Positions 41,530 through 51,514 of a DNA stretch of 64,000 nucleotides are shown here, one piece after another (within the stretch, counting starts at the first letter, position 1; every line of letters begins with the position of its first letter). Location: NCBI GenBank assembly GCA_900107365.1, contig FNPS01000003.1, positions 434,001 through 498,000 on the forward strand, written 5' to 3'. The position numbers were made by a program, and so were the translations under genes. Under the pieces are notes generated by a model that was not told the origin of the DNA, did not search any database, and saw only the letters and a list, made by a program, of their open reading frames with translations. This DNA is from Flavobacterium aquidurense (GTDB taxonomy: Bacteria > Bacteroidota > Bacteroidia > Flavobacteriales > Flavobacteriaceae).

Positions 41530-43989
41530 TTGAGCCATCGTAAGTTAATATTTGTTTTTCTTTTTCTATGCAGCTGTGTTTCATTTGCTCAGAATGCACA
41601 TGTAAAAGGTATTATTTTAGATCAGGAAAATCGTCCGGTTTCAGATGTAAATATTACGGCTTCAGGAAGTGTTGCACAATCAGATTCAAATGGTTTTTTT
41701 GAAATTGAAATACCTTCAAACAAGAAAGTGTCCCTGATCTTTACTCACATTTCTTTAAAAATGATGAGCCTGACAGTGAGTTTAAAATCGAATGAAATTT
41801 TTGTTTTTAATCCTGTAATGAATAACTCTGAAGAACAGATGGGAGAGGTGTTTGTTTCTTCCAAAAATAAAAAACGTGTTCAGGGAATTACTACAATAGA
41901 TGTCGCGACGATCAAAAAGATTCCCGGAGCAAATGCCGGAATCGAAAATATTCTAAAAACGCTGCCTGGTGTAAATTCTAATAATGAATTGAGTACGCAA
42001 TATGCAGTTCGTGGTGGCAATTACGATGAAAATTTAGTTTATGTAAATGAAGTAGAAGTCTATCGTCCGTTTTTAATTCGTTCAGGCCAGCAAGAAGGAT
42101 TAAGTTTTACAAATACTGATTTGGTTCAGAATGTTGATTTTTCGGCTGGAGGATTTGAAGCTAAATTTGGTGATAAATTATCATCAGTTTTAGATATTAC
42201 CTACCGAAAACCAACTCAGTTTGGTGCCGCTTTTGAAGCCAGTTTGCTGGGCGCAAGTGCAGCAGTAGATTTGGTGTCTAAAAATAAAAAATGGTCAGCA
42301 GTAACTGGAATTCGCTATCGAAACAATAGTTTACTTGTAAATAGTCAGGATACACAAACAAATTATACGCCAACATTTGCAGATATTCAAACGAATATTA
42401 CTTATGATATTTCTAAAAAATGGCAAATGAGTTTTTTAGGAAATATTTCTCAGAATAAATATTTGTATCAGCCTTTAACACGAGAAACCAGATTCGGAAC
42501 AATAGACCAGCCAATGAAGCTTAATGTTTATTACGAAGGACAGGAAAAAGATCAATATGATACTTATTTTGGTGCCCTGAAAACAACTTACAAAGTTGCT
42601 CCGGATTTTACTTTAAAATTAATTGGTTCATTATTTCATACAACAGAACAGGAACATTTTGATATTTTGGCGCAATATCGTTTAGGAAACGTTACAGATG
42701 AAGGAACTCCAGATGCAATTGATTTCACGCGTGGAATTGGATCGCAGCTGAATCATGCCCGAAATGATCTGGATGCCTTAATTGCAAACGTGGAGATAAA
42801 AGGTTTTAAGGAATGGAAAAATGACAGCCAGTTAGAATTTGGTTTAAAATATACCAGAGAATCCATTCGTGATCGAGTGGCAGAATGGGAAGTTATTGAT
42901 TCTTCAGGATTTTCTTTAAATCCTCCATTGGTTATTTTGCCAAAAAATAATCAACCTTATCAACCGTATAACGGACCACTTTTGCCTTATCAGAATGTTC
43001 GTGCGACAAATTTTAATACGGTAAACAGAATTGTAGGTTACGCACAATGGAATCAGAAAACAGCAATTGGTTCAAGCCAGGTTTGGTATCATGTTGGTGC
43101 CCGTTTTCAAAATTGGACTGTTTCCGGAGCAGCGGTTGAAGGTAAAAATCAGACGGTTTTTAGTCCGCGTGCGCAATTTGCTATAAAACCGGATTGGGAC
43201 ATGGATATGGTATTTAGAGTTTCAGGAGGAATTTATTATCAACCACCTTTTTACAGAGAGCTTCGTGATATGAATGGAGTTGTAAATCCGAATGTGAAGG
43301 CACAAGAATCTGTTCATATCGTTTTGAGCAATGATTATAATTTTAAAATGTGGGATCGACCTTTTAAATGGGTTACGGAAGTCTATTATAAATCACTTTC
43401 GGATGTAAATGTATATTCTATTGACAATGTCCGAATTCGCTACATAGCAAACAACAATGCAACAGCCTACGCCCAAGGTTTGGATTTTAGATTGAATGGA
43501 GAATTTGTGCCGGGAACAGAATCCTGGGTTAGTTTTGGTTACTTGAAAACCGAAGAAAATTATGAAAACAGAGGTTATATTGCCAGACCAACAGATCAGC
43601 GTTTAAAATTCGCTATGTTATTTCAGGATTATATGCCAAATATTCCAAGTGTGAAATTGTATCTGAATTTGGTTTACAATACAGGTTTACCAGGAGGAGC
43701 GCCAGCTTATTCAGATCCGTATTTATATCAAAACAGACTGAATGATTACAGAAGGGCAGATGTTGGTTTTGCTAAAGTTTTTGTTGATGCCAGTACCAAA
43801 ACTGCTAAAGCAAATTGGTTAAAAGGCTTTAAGGAATTATCTGTTGGATTAGAGATTTTTAATCTTTTCAATAATCAAAATGCAATTACGAATACATGGG
43901 TTCGTGATGTGTATTCTAAAAATCAATATGCTATTCCAAATTATATGACTTCAAGAGTTTTTAATGTGAAAATTAATGCGAGGTTATAA
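41530..43989 (+). CDS. TonB-dependent outer-membrane receptor
   Basis: The 819-aa protein begins at a TTG codon (41530), MSHRKLIFVFLFLCSCVSFAQ, a signal peptide; no ATG gives a comparable one. It has a CarboxypepD_reg-like N-terminal domain (GIILDQENRPVSDVNITAS), a plug (QYAVRGGNYDENLVYVNE), and a long beta-barrel ending in RVFNVKINARL. It transports a substrate across the outer membrane with TonB energy; the substrate is unknown. It follows the M23 gene by 11 bp. Confidence 0.9.
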   Translation: MSHRKLIFVFLFLCSCVSFAQNAHVKGIILDQENRPVSDVNITASGSVAQSDSNGFFEIEIPSNKKVSLIFTHISLKMMSLTVSLKSNEIFVFNPVMNNSEEQMGEVFVSSKNKKRVQGITTIDVATIKKIPGANAGIENILKTLPGVNSNNELSTQYAVRGGNYDENLVYVNEVEVYRPFLIRSGQQEGLSFTNTDLVQNVDFSAGGFEAKFGDKLSSVLDITYRKPTQFGAAFEASLLGASAAVDLVSKNKKWSAVTGIRYRNNSLLVNSQDTQTNYTPTFADIQTNITYDISKKWQMSFLGNISQNKYLYQPLTRETRFGTIDQPMKLNVYYEGQEKDQYDTYFGALKTTYKVAPDFTLKLIGSLFHTTEQEHFDILAQYRLGNVTDEGTPDAIDFTRGIGSQLNHARNDLDALIANVEIKGFKEWKNDSQLEFGLKYTRESIRDRVAEWEVIDSSGFSLNPPLVILPKNNQPYQPYNGPLLPYQNVRATNFNTVNRIVGYAQWNQKTAIGSSQVWYHVGARFQNWTVSGAAVEGKNQTVFSPRAQFAIKPDWDMDMVFRVSGGIYYQPPFYRELRDMNGVVNPNVKAQESVHIVLSNDYNFKMWDRPFKWVTEVYYKSLSDVNVYSIDNVRIRYIANNNATAYAQGLDFRLNGEFVPGTESWVSFGYLKTEENYENRGYIARPTDQRLKFAMLFQDYMPNIPSVKLYLNLVYNTGLPGGAPAYSDPYLYQNRLNDYRRADVGFAKVFVDASTKTAKANWLKGFKELSVGLEIFNLFNNQNAITNTWVRDVYSKNQYAIPNYMTSRVFNVKINARL

Positions 43990-44109
43990 AAACGATTTAA
44001 AGTAAAATGAATTTCAGCAATAAGGAAACAGTTTCTTGCGTTCTAGAAGTAAGGTAATAATGCCATTTTGAGAAAATTCAATAACAATAAATAATACAAT
44101 CAAAAATAC

Positions 44110-44117
44110 TATATTTG
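44110..44117 (+). promoter_or_regulatory. -7 element for the lipoprotein gene
   Basis: TATATTTG matches TAnnTTTG, 23 bp before the ATG at 44140. No TTG lies at the right distance. Confidence 0.4.
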
Positions 44118-44139
44118 ATATTCCAATATAATCGCATAA

Positions 44140-44862
44140 ATGAAAAACTATCTAAAATATATCGCCTTAGTAATCATCGGAACGGTAATGAGTTGTAAAG
44201 ATGAAGCTCAGAAGCCGAAAGTAATTTATGATGCTTCAAATAAGGCAAAAGTGTTAACTAAAACAGATTCTACCCAGATAGAAGTGGCTGATTTGCCAAT
44301 TCAGATGGAAGGAACGAATTATTTAATTCATCCTGTTGGAGATTTAAGAGTTTTTGAAAAAGGTTCAAAAGCACGTTACGGATCGTCGAGTGTAAATGAT
44401 GTGAGTTTTACTATTTCAAACCTGGGTGAGTATGAAATTACAGGTTATTTGCAAAATTTGAAATTTCAAAGAGTTGATTCTGATTCTATTCGTCCTCTTT
44501 CTGATAAGCCAGTTTTAATTTTAACTGCGACTTACCTGAAGACAGTTGCAGACCGAACTCAGAACAAAATCATGGTCTACACTTTAACAGATTCTGATAC
44601 CAATAAAGATGGTAAAATTGACACAGGTGATATTAAAACATTGTATTTGAGTGATATTAGTGGAGAGAATTTTACAAAAGTTTCTTCAGATCTTCAGGAA
44701 TTAGTAGATTGGAGTTTAATCGAATCTAAAAATCGTCTGTACTTTAGAACAATTGAAGATACTAACCAAAATGGACAATTCGATAAAAACGATGTTTTAC
44801 ATTATAACTACATTGATTTAGCTTCTAAAAAATGGGAAGTTAAAAATTATAAACCTATCTGA
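44140..44862 (+). CDS. Lipoprotein with dockerin/EF-hand-like calcium motifs
   Basis: The 240-aa protein has a lipobox (IGTVMSCKDE, Cys19), so it is a lipoprotein. Two calcium-binding-like loops, DTNKDGKIDTGD and DTNQNGQFDKND, lie in the second half. They occur in similar contexts (TLTDSDTNKD...LYLSDISG and IEDTNQNG...HYNYIDLASKKW), suggesting an internal repeat. The family is not recognised; it may be a structural or sensory periplasmic protein. Confidence 0.75.
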   Translation: MKNYLKYIALVIIGTVMSCKDEAQKPKVIYDASNKAKVLTKTDSTQIEVADLPIQMEGTNYLIHPVGDLRVFEKGSKARYGSSSVNDVSFTISNLGEYEITGYLQNLKFQRVDSDSIRPLSDKPVLILTATYLKTVADRTQNKIMVYTLTDSDTNKDGKIDTGDIKTLYLSDISGENFTKVSSDLQELVDWSLIESKNRLYFRTIEDTNQNGQFDKNDVLHYNYIDLASKKWEVKNYKPI

Positions 44863-45046
44863 GGTTCTAAGGTGCTGAGGGACTAAGATTCTAAGGTTTT
44901 AAATGTTTATACATACAAAAGCCATTTGAAAATTTATATTTTCAAATGGCTTTTGATTTTTTAATAATCTAAAAAAAGAAATCCTTTTTAATTCTTTAAC
45001 CTGGGGCAAAAAACTCAGAACCTTAGTATCTTAGAACCTTAGTAGC
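44862..45046. repeat. Nested inverted repeat around a terminator
   Basis: Outer words (CTAAGGTGCTGAGG..., 44862-44900) are partly complementary to ACTCAGAACCTTAGTATC and following (45012-45046). Inside, CAAAAGCCATTTGAAAAT and ATTTTCAAATGGCTTTTG (44916-44955) form an 18-bp perfect stem. Confidence 0.7.
44916..44955. terminator. Terminator between the lipoprotein and DUF2971 genes
   Basis: An 18-bp perfect stem with the loop TTAT, 54 bp past the lipoprotein stop; convergent with the DUF2971 gene. Confidence 0.8.
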
Positions 45047-45059
45047 TTTAAAAAAAAAT

Positions 45060-45761
45060 CTAAATCAAAATATCGCTTTCCAGATCTGATTTCTCGATTT
45101 CGAAACCAAATCCCAATCGTTCTACCAATTCAATAACGAGCTTTTTATACCAGTTCTCCGATTTTGGATGAATGTATATTTTTTCAATTAATTGATTAAT
45201 ATCAACATTGATTTTCAATCCGTCATTTAATTTGATGCTGCTTTTTGAAGTATCAGTAATGATGCGGACTTCACGCTCATACTGAAAGCTTTTTCGCTTA
45301 AACAAAAACGGAAAAAATAAATCATCAAACGGAATGTATTCTTTTTTATAATCAATGTAATTGACCTCGCCAATATACTGATCAAAATTATTTTCAGGAT
45401 TCAATGCTTTTTGCATTCTCCCAATCGTTGACTGAATCGCTAATCCTTCACTATTTTGTGTGAAAATCTGCCACATGGCAAACGATTCATATTCATTGAT
45501 ATGCCAGCTGCTTATAGCAACTTGTTCGCGCTGTGTTTTGTAATATTTCAGGAAATCCGGATTGTTGATAGCAAGCTTCTTGATCTCTTCAAATGTAGGT
45601 TCACTAAAGGTGCCTTCATACTGATCTTCAAATTTATCAGAGCGAGACATGAATAATTTTTTCGAAAGCAGTAAATCAAGAAATTTAGATAAGTCAAGGT
45701 ATTTCCATACAATAGTATCGGGGTCGTCTGGAAGTTTTATGTTTGGATTATTAAGATACAT
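45060..45761 (-). CDS. DUF2971 domain protein
   Basis: The 233-aa protein begins with ...WKYLDLSKFLDLLLSKKLFMSRSDKFEDQYEGTFS, the DUF2971 opening, and continues with VAISSWHINEYESFAMWQIF and FQYEREVRIITD. DUF2971 proteins are scattered through bacteria, sometimes near defence genes; function is unknown. It stands alone. No membrane segment or signal peptide is seen. Confidence 0.85.
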   Translation of the reverse strand: MYLNNPNIKLPDDPDTIVWKYLDLSKFLDLLLSKKLFMSRSDKFEDQYEGTFSEPTFEEIKKLAINNPDFLKYYKTQREQVAISSWHINEYESFAMWQIFTQNSEGLAIQSTIGRMQKALNPENNFDQYIGEVNYIDYKKEYIPFDDLFFPFLFKRKSFQYEREVRIITDTSKSSIKLNDGLKINVDINQLIEKIYIHPKSENWYKKLVIELVERLGFGFEIEKSDLESDILI

Positions 45762-45802
45762 TTTTTAGAAAATTAAATAATCTACATAAAGTTAGAAAAT
45801 TA

Positions 45803-45854
45803 AACACAGATTAAAGAAATTAAATATAGTTTTAATATTTCCTTAATCTGTGTT
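45803..45854. repeat. Inverted repeat AACACAGATTAA...TTAATCTGTGTT
   Basis: AACACAGATTAAAGAAAT (45803-45820) is the near-reverse complement of 45837-45854. It lies just downstream of the ABC exporter and may act as its terminator. Confidence 0.6.
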
Positions 45855-45873
45855 AGTGAGATATTTTTAGTCT

Positions 45874-47703
45874 TTATGATTCGAAAGACTGCATTGTAAC
45901 CAATTTGTTGTAAGTGCCGTTATGTGCAATTAATTGATCATGTGTTCCTTGTTCAACGATTTTTCCTTTATGCATTACAAAGATCACATCTGCTTTCTGA
46001 ATTGTAGAAAGTCGGTGGGCTATTATAATCGAAGTTCTGTTTTGCATCATATTCTCTAAAGCAATCTGAACAAATTTTTCACTTTCAGTATCCAATGCAG
46101 ATGTAGCTTCGTCTAAAATCATAATTGGAGGATTTTTTAATACCGCTCTGGCAATAGATAAACGTTGTTTTTGTCCGCCTGAAATTTTGCTTCCACTGTC
46201 TCCAATATTAGTATAAATTCCTTTTGGCAGATCTTTTACAAACTCATAAGCATTAGCGATTTTTAATGCTTCGATGATTTCATCGTCAGTAGCATCTAAT
46301 TTTCCTAATGAAACGTTTGCTTTTATTGTGTCATTAAATAGAGTGATTTCTTGTGTAACCAGTCCTATTAAATTTCTAAGCGAGTACAAACTCATGTTTT
46401 TGATGTTAATTCCGTCAATAGAAATTGTTCCTTCGTTTACATCATAAAAGCGAGTTAATAAATTCGCAATTGTACTTTTTCCGCTACCAGATTGTCCAAC
46501 CAAAGCAACAGTTTGTCCTTTTTTAATTTGAAGAGAAAAATCTTTTAGAATACTTGCTTCTTCATATTTGAAATTGATATTTTGAACGTCGATACTATTA
46601 TCAAAAGTTGTTTTTTCGATTGCATCAGGTTTTGAAACAATTGGATTTTCCTGATCTAAAATTTCAAGAACACGTTCTGCAGCAGCATTTCCTCTTTTTA
46701 CTCCGTATGAAGCTTTAGATATTGCTTTTGCAGGTGTCAGGATATTATAAGCTAATCCCATATAGGCAATAAATGAAGGACCACTCAACGTTTTGTCAAT
46801 CAAAACCATTTGCCCTCCATACCATAATAAAATAGCAATAACGGTAATTCCCATAAATTCACTCGCAGGAGAAGCTAAATTCTGGCGATTACCAATACTA
46901 TTTGATAATATAAAAAAACGTTCAGTTGAATTTTGAAAAACCGTATTAAAGTAGTTTTCAGAATTATATCCTTTTACGACTTTCAATCCCCCAATAGTTT
47001 CTTCAATGGTAGATAAAAAAGCGCCTTGTTCTTGCTGTGCTTTAGTCGATTGTTTTTTCAGTTGTTTTCCAATTAATGAAATAATATAACCGGATACCGG
47101 AATAAAAATAAAAACAAACAGCGTTAGTTTGGTGCTAATAATTAGCATCGTTGTTATAGTAAAAACGATAGTTAAAGGTTCTTTTACAATAAGTTCCAAT
47201 ATGGCTAAAAATGAGTTTTGAACCTCATTTACATCAGCAGAAATTCGGGAAATAACATCTCCTTTTCTTTTCTCAGAATAAAAAGCTAAAGGAAGTTCCA
47301 GTGTTTTTTTATATAACGCATTTCGCATATCTTTTAAAACACCATTTCGCAAAAAAGTAATGAAAAACATAGCTAAATAATCTGCTAAGTTTTTTAATAA
47401 GAAGATTGAAATTATAATCGCTACCATTATAGATAAAATGTAGCCCGGATCATGATTACCTTTTGTGGTAGTGATGTAATAGCTCAAATAATCCTCGCCA
47501 TATTGTTGGAGTTTTAAAATCCCCTGATATACTGGTTTTACTTTTCTAGCCTTTGTTTGGTCAAATAATACCTGAAGCATTGGTATTAAAGCAACAAACG
47601 AAAGGGTGCTAAAAAGTGCATACAAAACATTAAAAAAGATGTTTAAGAATGCATATTTTTTATACGGATATATAAAAGGAACTATTTTTTTGAAATTACT
47701 CAT
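45874..47703 (-). CDS. ABC exporter, fused permease and ATPase (MsbA-like)
   Basis: The 609-aa half-transporter has a six-helix membrane domain (about 15-330) and an ATPase domain with VALVGQSGSGKSTIANLL (Walker A), DSGSKISGGQKQRLSIARA (signature), PIMILDEATSALD (Walker B) and IIAHRLSTIQKADVI (H-loop). It resembles lipid-A and multidrug exporters (MsbA/LmrA type) and acts as a homodimer. The start abuts the stop codon of a degraded upstream reading frame. Confidence 0.92.
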   Translation of the reverse strand: MSNFKKIVPFIYPYKKYAFLNIFFNVLYALFSTLSFVALIPMLQVLFDQTKARKVKPVYQGILKLQQYGEDYLSYYITTTKGNHDPGYILSIMVAIIISIFLLKNLADYLAMFFITFLRNGVLKDMRNALYKKTLELPLAFYSEKRKGDVISRISADVNEVQNSFLAILELIVKEPLTIVFTITTMLIISTKLTLFVFIFIPVSGYIISLIGKQLKKQSTKAQQEQGAFLSTIEETIGGLKVVKGYNSENYFNTVFQNSTERFFILSNSIGNRQNLASPASEFMGITVIAILLWYGGQMVLIDKTLSGPSFIAYMGLAYNILTPAKAISKASYGVKRGNAAAERVLEILDQENPIVSKPDAIEKTTFDNSIDVQNINFKYEEASILKDFSLQIKKGQTVALVGQSGSGKSTIANLLTRFYDVNEGTISIDGINIKNMSLYSLRNLIGLVTQEITLFNDTIKANVSLGKLDATDDEIIEALKIANAYEFVKDLPKGIYTNIGDSGSKISGGQKQRLSIARAVLKNPPIMILDEATSALDTESEKFVQIALENMMQNRTSIIIAHRLSTIQKADVIFVMHKGKIVEQGTHDQLIAHNGTYNKLVTMQSFES

Positions 47704-47890
47704 TTATTTTTTGATGTTATTTTCTGCTAGAGCAATGGCTTTTTTCAACTTTTCCAGCAATAATTTTTTTTTCAGGTAATTGGATTTAATAAGCTGAAAT
47801 TTTGATTTGGTAATCATTATCAAGCATTAAAAAATTAATTTGTTCTGGAGATTTTTCACTGCACAAAATTAATCCAATTGGTTTGTTTTT
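47704..47890 (-). pseudogene. C-terminal remnant of a YhcG/DUF1016-type PDDEXK nuclease gene
   Basis: Reading the minus strand, the first frame gives KNKPIGLILCSEKSPEQINF and then LMLDNDYQIKISAY before a stop. After a shift at an A9 run, the frame gives KLLLEKLKKAIALAENNIKK ending at TAA that abuts the ABC-exporter ATG. The pattern (PIGLILC, SAY, helical tail) fits the end of YhcG-type nucleases, as I recall them. A stop and a frameshift show it is broken. Confidence 0.5.
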
Positions 47891-47919
47891 GCTTTTTTTT
47901 TGCTTTTTTTTAATAAAAA

Positions 47920-47958
47920 AACTCTAATTTACATTATTTCTAAACGTAAATTAGAGTT
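47920..47958. terminator. Hairpin terminator after the phosphosugar mutase
   Basis: AACTCTAATTTAC and GTAAATTAGAGTT form a 13-bp perfect stem with a 13-base loop. It lies 85 bp past the mutase stop. Confidence 0.6.
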
Positions 47959-47978
47959 CTAAATATTTAGATATACTT

Positions 47979-48005
47979 AATTGTGCACACAATGTGTGCA
48001 CAATT
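47979..48005. repeat. Perfect 27-bp palindrome
   Basis: AATTGTGCACAC and GTGTGCACAATT are perfect arms around AAT. It may be an operator or part of the mutase terminator. Confidence 0.75.
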
Positions 48006-48042
48006 GTAATTTGATTATAAAGAGTTTATCACTCATTATGTT

Positions 48043-49773
48043 TTATTTCAATTGCATATCTGCAATGATATTTTGTATTTTCTGATCTAAGAAACTTTCG
48101 GCTGCATCAAAATTTTCAACTGAATCTAATTCTGCATTTACGCTGATATAGAATTTGATTTTTGGCTCAGTTCCACTTGGTCTGGCACAAATTTTAGAAC
48201 CATCTTCAGTATAATAAATCAATACATTCGATTTCGGAATATCCATTACAGATTCTTCGTCGGTCAATAGATTTAATGCAATAGATGAGTCGTAATCTTC
48301 AACCATAATCACACGTTGCCCGTTGATTTCTTTCAAAGGATTTTTACGTAAATCAATCATCATCTGATTAATTTCCTGTAAACCTTCCATTCCTTTTTTG
48401 GTCAGTGAAACCAAATATTCTTTGTAAAAACCATTTTCAACATAAAGTTGTAAAAGTTCTTTATAAACACTGCTTCCTGCAGCTTTTGCCTGAGCAGCAA
48501 CTTCGCAAATCAATAAGGTAGCAGCAACCGCATCTTTATCTCTAACAGCATCACCAACCATAAAACCAAAGCTTTCTTCGCCACCTCCAATAAATTGAAG
48601 TTCCGGGAAATCTTTAATCATTTTAGCAATCCATTTAAAACCAGTCAAACCAACTTTGCATTCAACACCATAACTTGTTGCCAATTCCATTATCATTGGA
48701 GTCGAAACAATTGTAGAACCAACGAATTGTTTTCCATTAATTTTTCCGGCTTTTTTCCATTGTTTCAATAAGAAAGAAGTCATTAAAACCATGGACTGAT
48801 TTCCGTTTAATAAAATCATTTTGCCATCGTTATTTCTAACAGCAACTCCTAAACGATCACAATCAGGATCTGTTCCGACAACAATATCTGAATTTGTTTT
48901 ATCAGCCAAAGCCAAAGCCATAGTCAAAGCTTCCGGTTCTTCAGGATTTGGCGATTTTACCGTTGGAAAATCTCCATCTGGAACAGCTTGTTCTGGTACA
49001 ATATGCACATTTTTATAACCTGCCTGCGATAAAGTATCCGGAATAGATTTTATTGAAGTTCCGTGCAATGAAGTAAATACAATCTGTAAATTATCTTTTG
49101 CTTCAGCCGGAGTATTAAAACTGGCATTTTCAATAGACGATTTTATAAAAGCCTTGTCGATTTCAGTATCAATATATTTAATTAAGCTTTCGTTTGCGTC
49201 AAACTTAATTTTATCGTAGCCTAGATTTTCGATTACATTAATAATTGCAGCATCCTGAGGAGGTACAATTTGTCCGCCATCTTCCCAATATACTTTGTAG
49301 CCATTGTATTCCGGTGGATTGTGTGAAGCTGTAAGAACAATTCCACATTGACAACCTAAATATTTTAGGGCAAAAGATAATTCAGGAGTAGGTCGTAAAT
49401 CTGAAAACAAATAAACCTGGATTCCGTTTGCAGAGAAAACATCTGCTACAACTTTAGCAAGTGTGTTGCTATTATGACGACAATCATAAGCAATAACAAC
49501 CTTTAAGGGCTGGTTTGGAAAAACTTCGTGTAAGTAATCAGACAAACCCTGAGTATTTTTTCCAAGCGTATATTTGTTAATTCTGTTGTTTCCAACACCC
49601 ATTACACCGCGCATTCCGCCAGTTCCAAATTCAAGATTTTTATAGAAGCTCTCTTCAAGTTCTTTAGGTGACGTTGTCATTAATTCTTTAACTGCTGCTT
49701 GTGTCTCTTTGTCAAATGTAGGAGTCAACCATTCGTTTACAGCATTCAGTATATTAGGTGCTATATTCATCAT
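48043..49773 (-). CDS. Phosphosugar mutase (phosphoglucomutase/phosphomannomutase family)
   Basis: The 576-aa enzyme has all family blocks: [17 protein letters not shown] at the start, the phosphoserine loop [12 protein letters not shown], the metal loop [11 protein letters not shown], the sugar loop [10 protein letters not shown] and the phosphate-binding [12 protein letters not shown]. It interconverts hexose 1- and 6-phosphates; the substrate cannot be told. It lies upstream of the ABC exporter gene on the same strand. Confidence 0.93.
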   Translation of the reverse strand: MMNIAPNILNAVNEWLTPTFDKETQAAVKELMTTSPKELEESFYKNLEFGTGGMRGVMGVGNNRINKYTLGKNTQGLSDYLHEVFPNQPLKVVIAYDCRHNSNTLAKVVADVFSANGIQVYLFSDLRPTPELSFALKYLGCQCGIVLTASHNPPEYNGYKVYWEDGGQIVPPQDAAIINVIENLGYDKIKFDANESLIKYIDTEIDKAFIKSSIENASFNTPAEAKDNLQIVFTSLHGTSIKSIPDTLSQAGYKNVHIVPEQAVPDGDFPTVKSPNPEEPEALTMALALADKTNSDIVVGTDPDCDRLGVAVRNNDGKMILLNGNQSMVLMTSFLLKQWKKAGKINGKQFVGSTIVSTPMIMELATSYGVECKVGLTGFKWIAKMIKDFPELQFIGGGEESFGFMVGDAVRDKDAVAATLLICEVAAQAKAAGSSVYKELLQLYVENGFYKEYLVSLTKKGMEGLQEINQMMIDLRKNPLKEINGQRVIMVEDYDSSIALNLLTDEESVMDIPKSNVLIYYTEDGSKICARPSGTEPKIKFYISVNAELDSVENFDAAESFLDQKIQNIIADMQLK

Positions 49774-49804
49774 TCGTATATTTTTATATTTTAATAATAA
49801 TTTT

Positions 49805-49892
49805 CAGGAGCTATTCCTGCTGTCCTTCCAAATCTTTTGTTTTTTAAAGAAAAAAGCAAAAGGATTTTCCCTCCCATCAGGGCTAGGGGTTT
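49805..49892. repeat. Dispersed hairpin element, copy 2
   Basis: The order is GCTATTCCTGCTGTCCTTCC, AAATCTTTTG, a loop, CAAAAGGATTTTCCCTCC, CATCAGGGCTAGG. It matches copies at 22790 and 56662. It lies between the mutase and glycosyltransferase genes. Confidence 0.7.
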
Positions 49893-49895
49893 ATG

Positions 49896-50843
49896 TTAAA
49901 AATTAACCTCTCGGGCAACCTTATAACGTGCTTCGTTACTTTTGGTCCTCAAAATAATTTCACCAAGAAAACCTGCCAAAAACAATTGCGTTCCTATTAT
50001 CATCGATGTTATTGATAAATAGAAATGAGGTCTTTCAGTGATTAAACGGCTTGTTTTATGGATAAACAATTTGTCGATTCCTAAGTATAAAGCTAATAAA
50101 AATCCAATCATAAACATAATGGATCCTAATAAACCAAATAAGTGCATTGGTCTTTTTCCGAATCTTGATAAAAACCAGATCGTAATCAAATCAAGAAAAC
50201 CGTTGATAAAACGATCCATACCAAATTTGGTTTCTCCATATTTTCTGGCCTGGTGAATTACCACTTTTTCTCCAATTTTATTAAAACCGGCATTTTTAGC
50301 CAAGACCGGAATGTATCGGTGCATTTCTCCTGATACTTCTATGTTTTTTACAACCGTATTTTTGTAGGCTTTTAATCCACAGTTAAAATCATTTAATTCA
50401 ACTCCCGATGTTTTTCTGGCAGCCCAGTTAAATAATTTTGAAGGCAGATTTTTTGCCACAACAGAGTCGTAGCGTTTCTTTTTCCAGCCTGAAACCAAGT
50501 CAAATTTTTCTTTGGTAATCATTTCAAACAATCCGGGAATTTCATCCGGGCTGTCTTGCAAATCGGCATCCATTGTAATAATGACATCCCCTTTTGCTTT
50601 TGCAAAACCAGCGTGTAAAGCCTGGGATTTTCCGAAATTTTTCATGAAACGAATTCCTTTTACATTAGGATTCTCATTTGAAAAACTTTCAATAATATTC
50701 CAGGAATCATCCGTACTTCCATCATCTACAAAAATGATTTCATAAGAGTAATTATTAGATTGCATCACTTTAATAATCCACGAATAGAGTTCTTTCAGTG
50801 ATTCCTCCTCATTAAGAAGCGGTATAAGTATAGATAAATTCAT
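49896..50843 (-). CDS. Family 2 glycosyltransferase (DPM1/GtrB-like)
   Basis: The 315-aa protein has the GT-A fold at the N-terminus (LSILIPLLNEEESLKELYSW, FVDDGSTDDSW, ITMDADLQDSPDEIPGLF with the DxD region) and two C-terminal membrane helices, as in polyprenyl-phosphate sugar transferases such as GtrB. It probably attaches a sugar to a lipid carrier for envelope glycan synthesis. It follows the DUF4199 gene by 9 bp and is likely co-transcribed. Confidence 0.92.
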   Translation of the reverse strand: MNLSILIPLLNEEESLKELYSWIIKVMQSNNYSYEIIFVDDGSTDDSWNIIESFSNENPNVKGIRFMKNFGKSQALHAGFAKAKGDVIITMDADLQDSPDEIPGLFEMITKEKFDLVSGWKKKRYDSVVAKNLPSKLFNWAARKTSGVELNDFNCGLKAYKNTVVKNIEVSGEMHRYIPVLAKNAGFNKIGEKVVIHQARKYGETKFGMDRFINGFLDLITIWFLSRFGKRPMHLFGLLGSIMFMIGFLLALYLGIDKLFIHKTSRLITERPHFYLSITSMIIGTQLFLAGFLGEIILRTKSNEARYKVAREVNF

Positions 50844-50851
50844 TTATTTTT

Positions 50852-51382
50852 TTATTCTTGTGTAGTTTTGCTTTTAAAAAATGCTGCGAAAATTAAACCA
50901 AAAATGGCGCTGATTACAATTGCAAAAACAGATCCTTTTATTAACTCTAAAGTTGAATAGGGGTTGCTTAACTTCATTTTTGCAATAGCCTCATTAATAG
51001 CTGATGCCGGAGTTCCAAATTTTTGCATCATCCCAACTGTATATTTAATCATTAATTCGCTTAAAGTGTCTTTTGCGCCAGGGTCAATAACATTAAATAG
51101 AATAATATTAAAAAAAGTCGAAATCAGAATCCCAATTACTGCAGCAATAAAATAAGTAGTAAAAGCTTCTTTAAAGCTAAAAATGCCATTTAATTCTCTC
51201 TTTGTTTTAGAAAGTAAAATGATAGAAATAGTTAAGCTAATAGCAATACCTAATAATCCCATCCACCATGCTGTGAACAAATTTAAATCAACCGCATATA
51301 TTGTTGCCGTTATTAAAGCAGATGCAATTCCAATCATTACACCGTAAGTAATCCCATTCTTTTTTATAACTTCATTAATCAT
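50852..51382 (-). CDS. DUF4199 membrane protein
   Basis: I chose the ATG at 51382 (176 aa): INEVIKKNGITYGVMIGIASALITA is the family start. Four membrane segments are predicted (near residues 10-30, 40-60, 75-95 and 150-170), with the typical FKEAFTTYFIAAVIGILIS block. DUF4199 is confined to Bacteroidota and of unknown function; it usually precedes a glycosyltransferase, as here. Confidence 0.85.
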   Translation of the reverse strand: MINEVIKKNGITYGVMIGIASALITATIYAVDLNLFTAWWMGLLGIAISLTISIILLSKTKRELNGIFSFKEAFTTYFIAAVIGILISTFFNIILFNVIDPGAKDTLSELMIKYTVGMMQKFGTPASAINEAIAKMKLSNPYSTLELIKGSVFAIVISAIFGLIFAAFFKSKTTQE

Positions 51383-51485
51383 ATTTCTATATGTTTTAAA
51401 ATTAATCCACAAATATAGCAATTCCCAATATAATCGAAGAGAAAAAAAGCTTTTTGAATTTTACTAAAAAAAATGAGCTAAATGT

Positions 51486-51514
51486 TTGTTTATTAAAAAA
51501 GAATTGTAAATTTG
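51486..51514 (+). promoter_or_regulatory. Promoter of the L31 gene
   Basis: TTG (51486-51488) and TAAATTTG (51507-51514) are 18 bp apart, fitting the Bacteroidota consensus, about 115 bp upstream of the ATG at 51631. Confidence 0.65.

Larger units (their letters stand above)
47891..48042. other. Gap with terminator and 27-bp palindrome
   Basis: Hairpin AACTCTAATTTAC/GTAAATTAGAGTT (47920-47958) is followed by the palindrome at 47979-48005. No gene. Confidence 0.5.
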
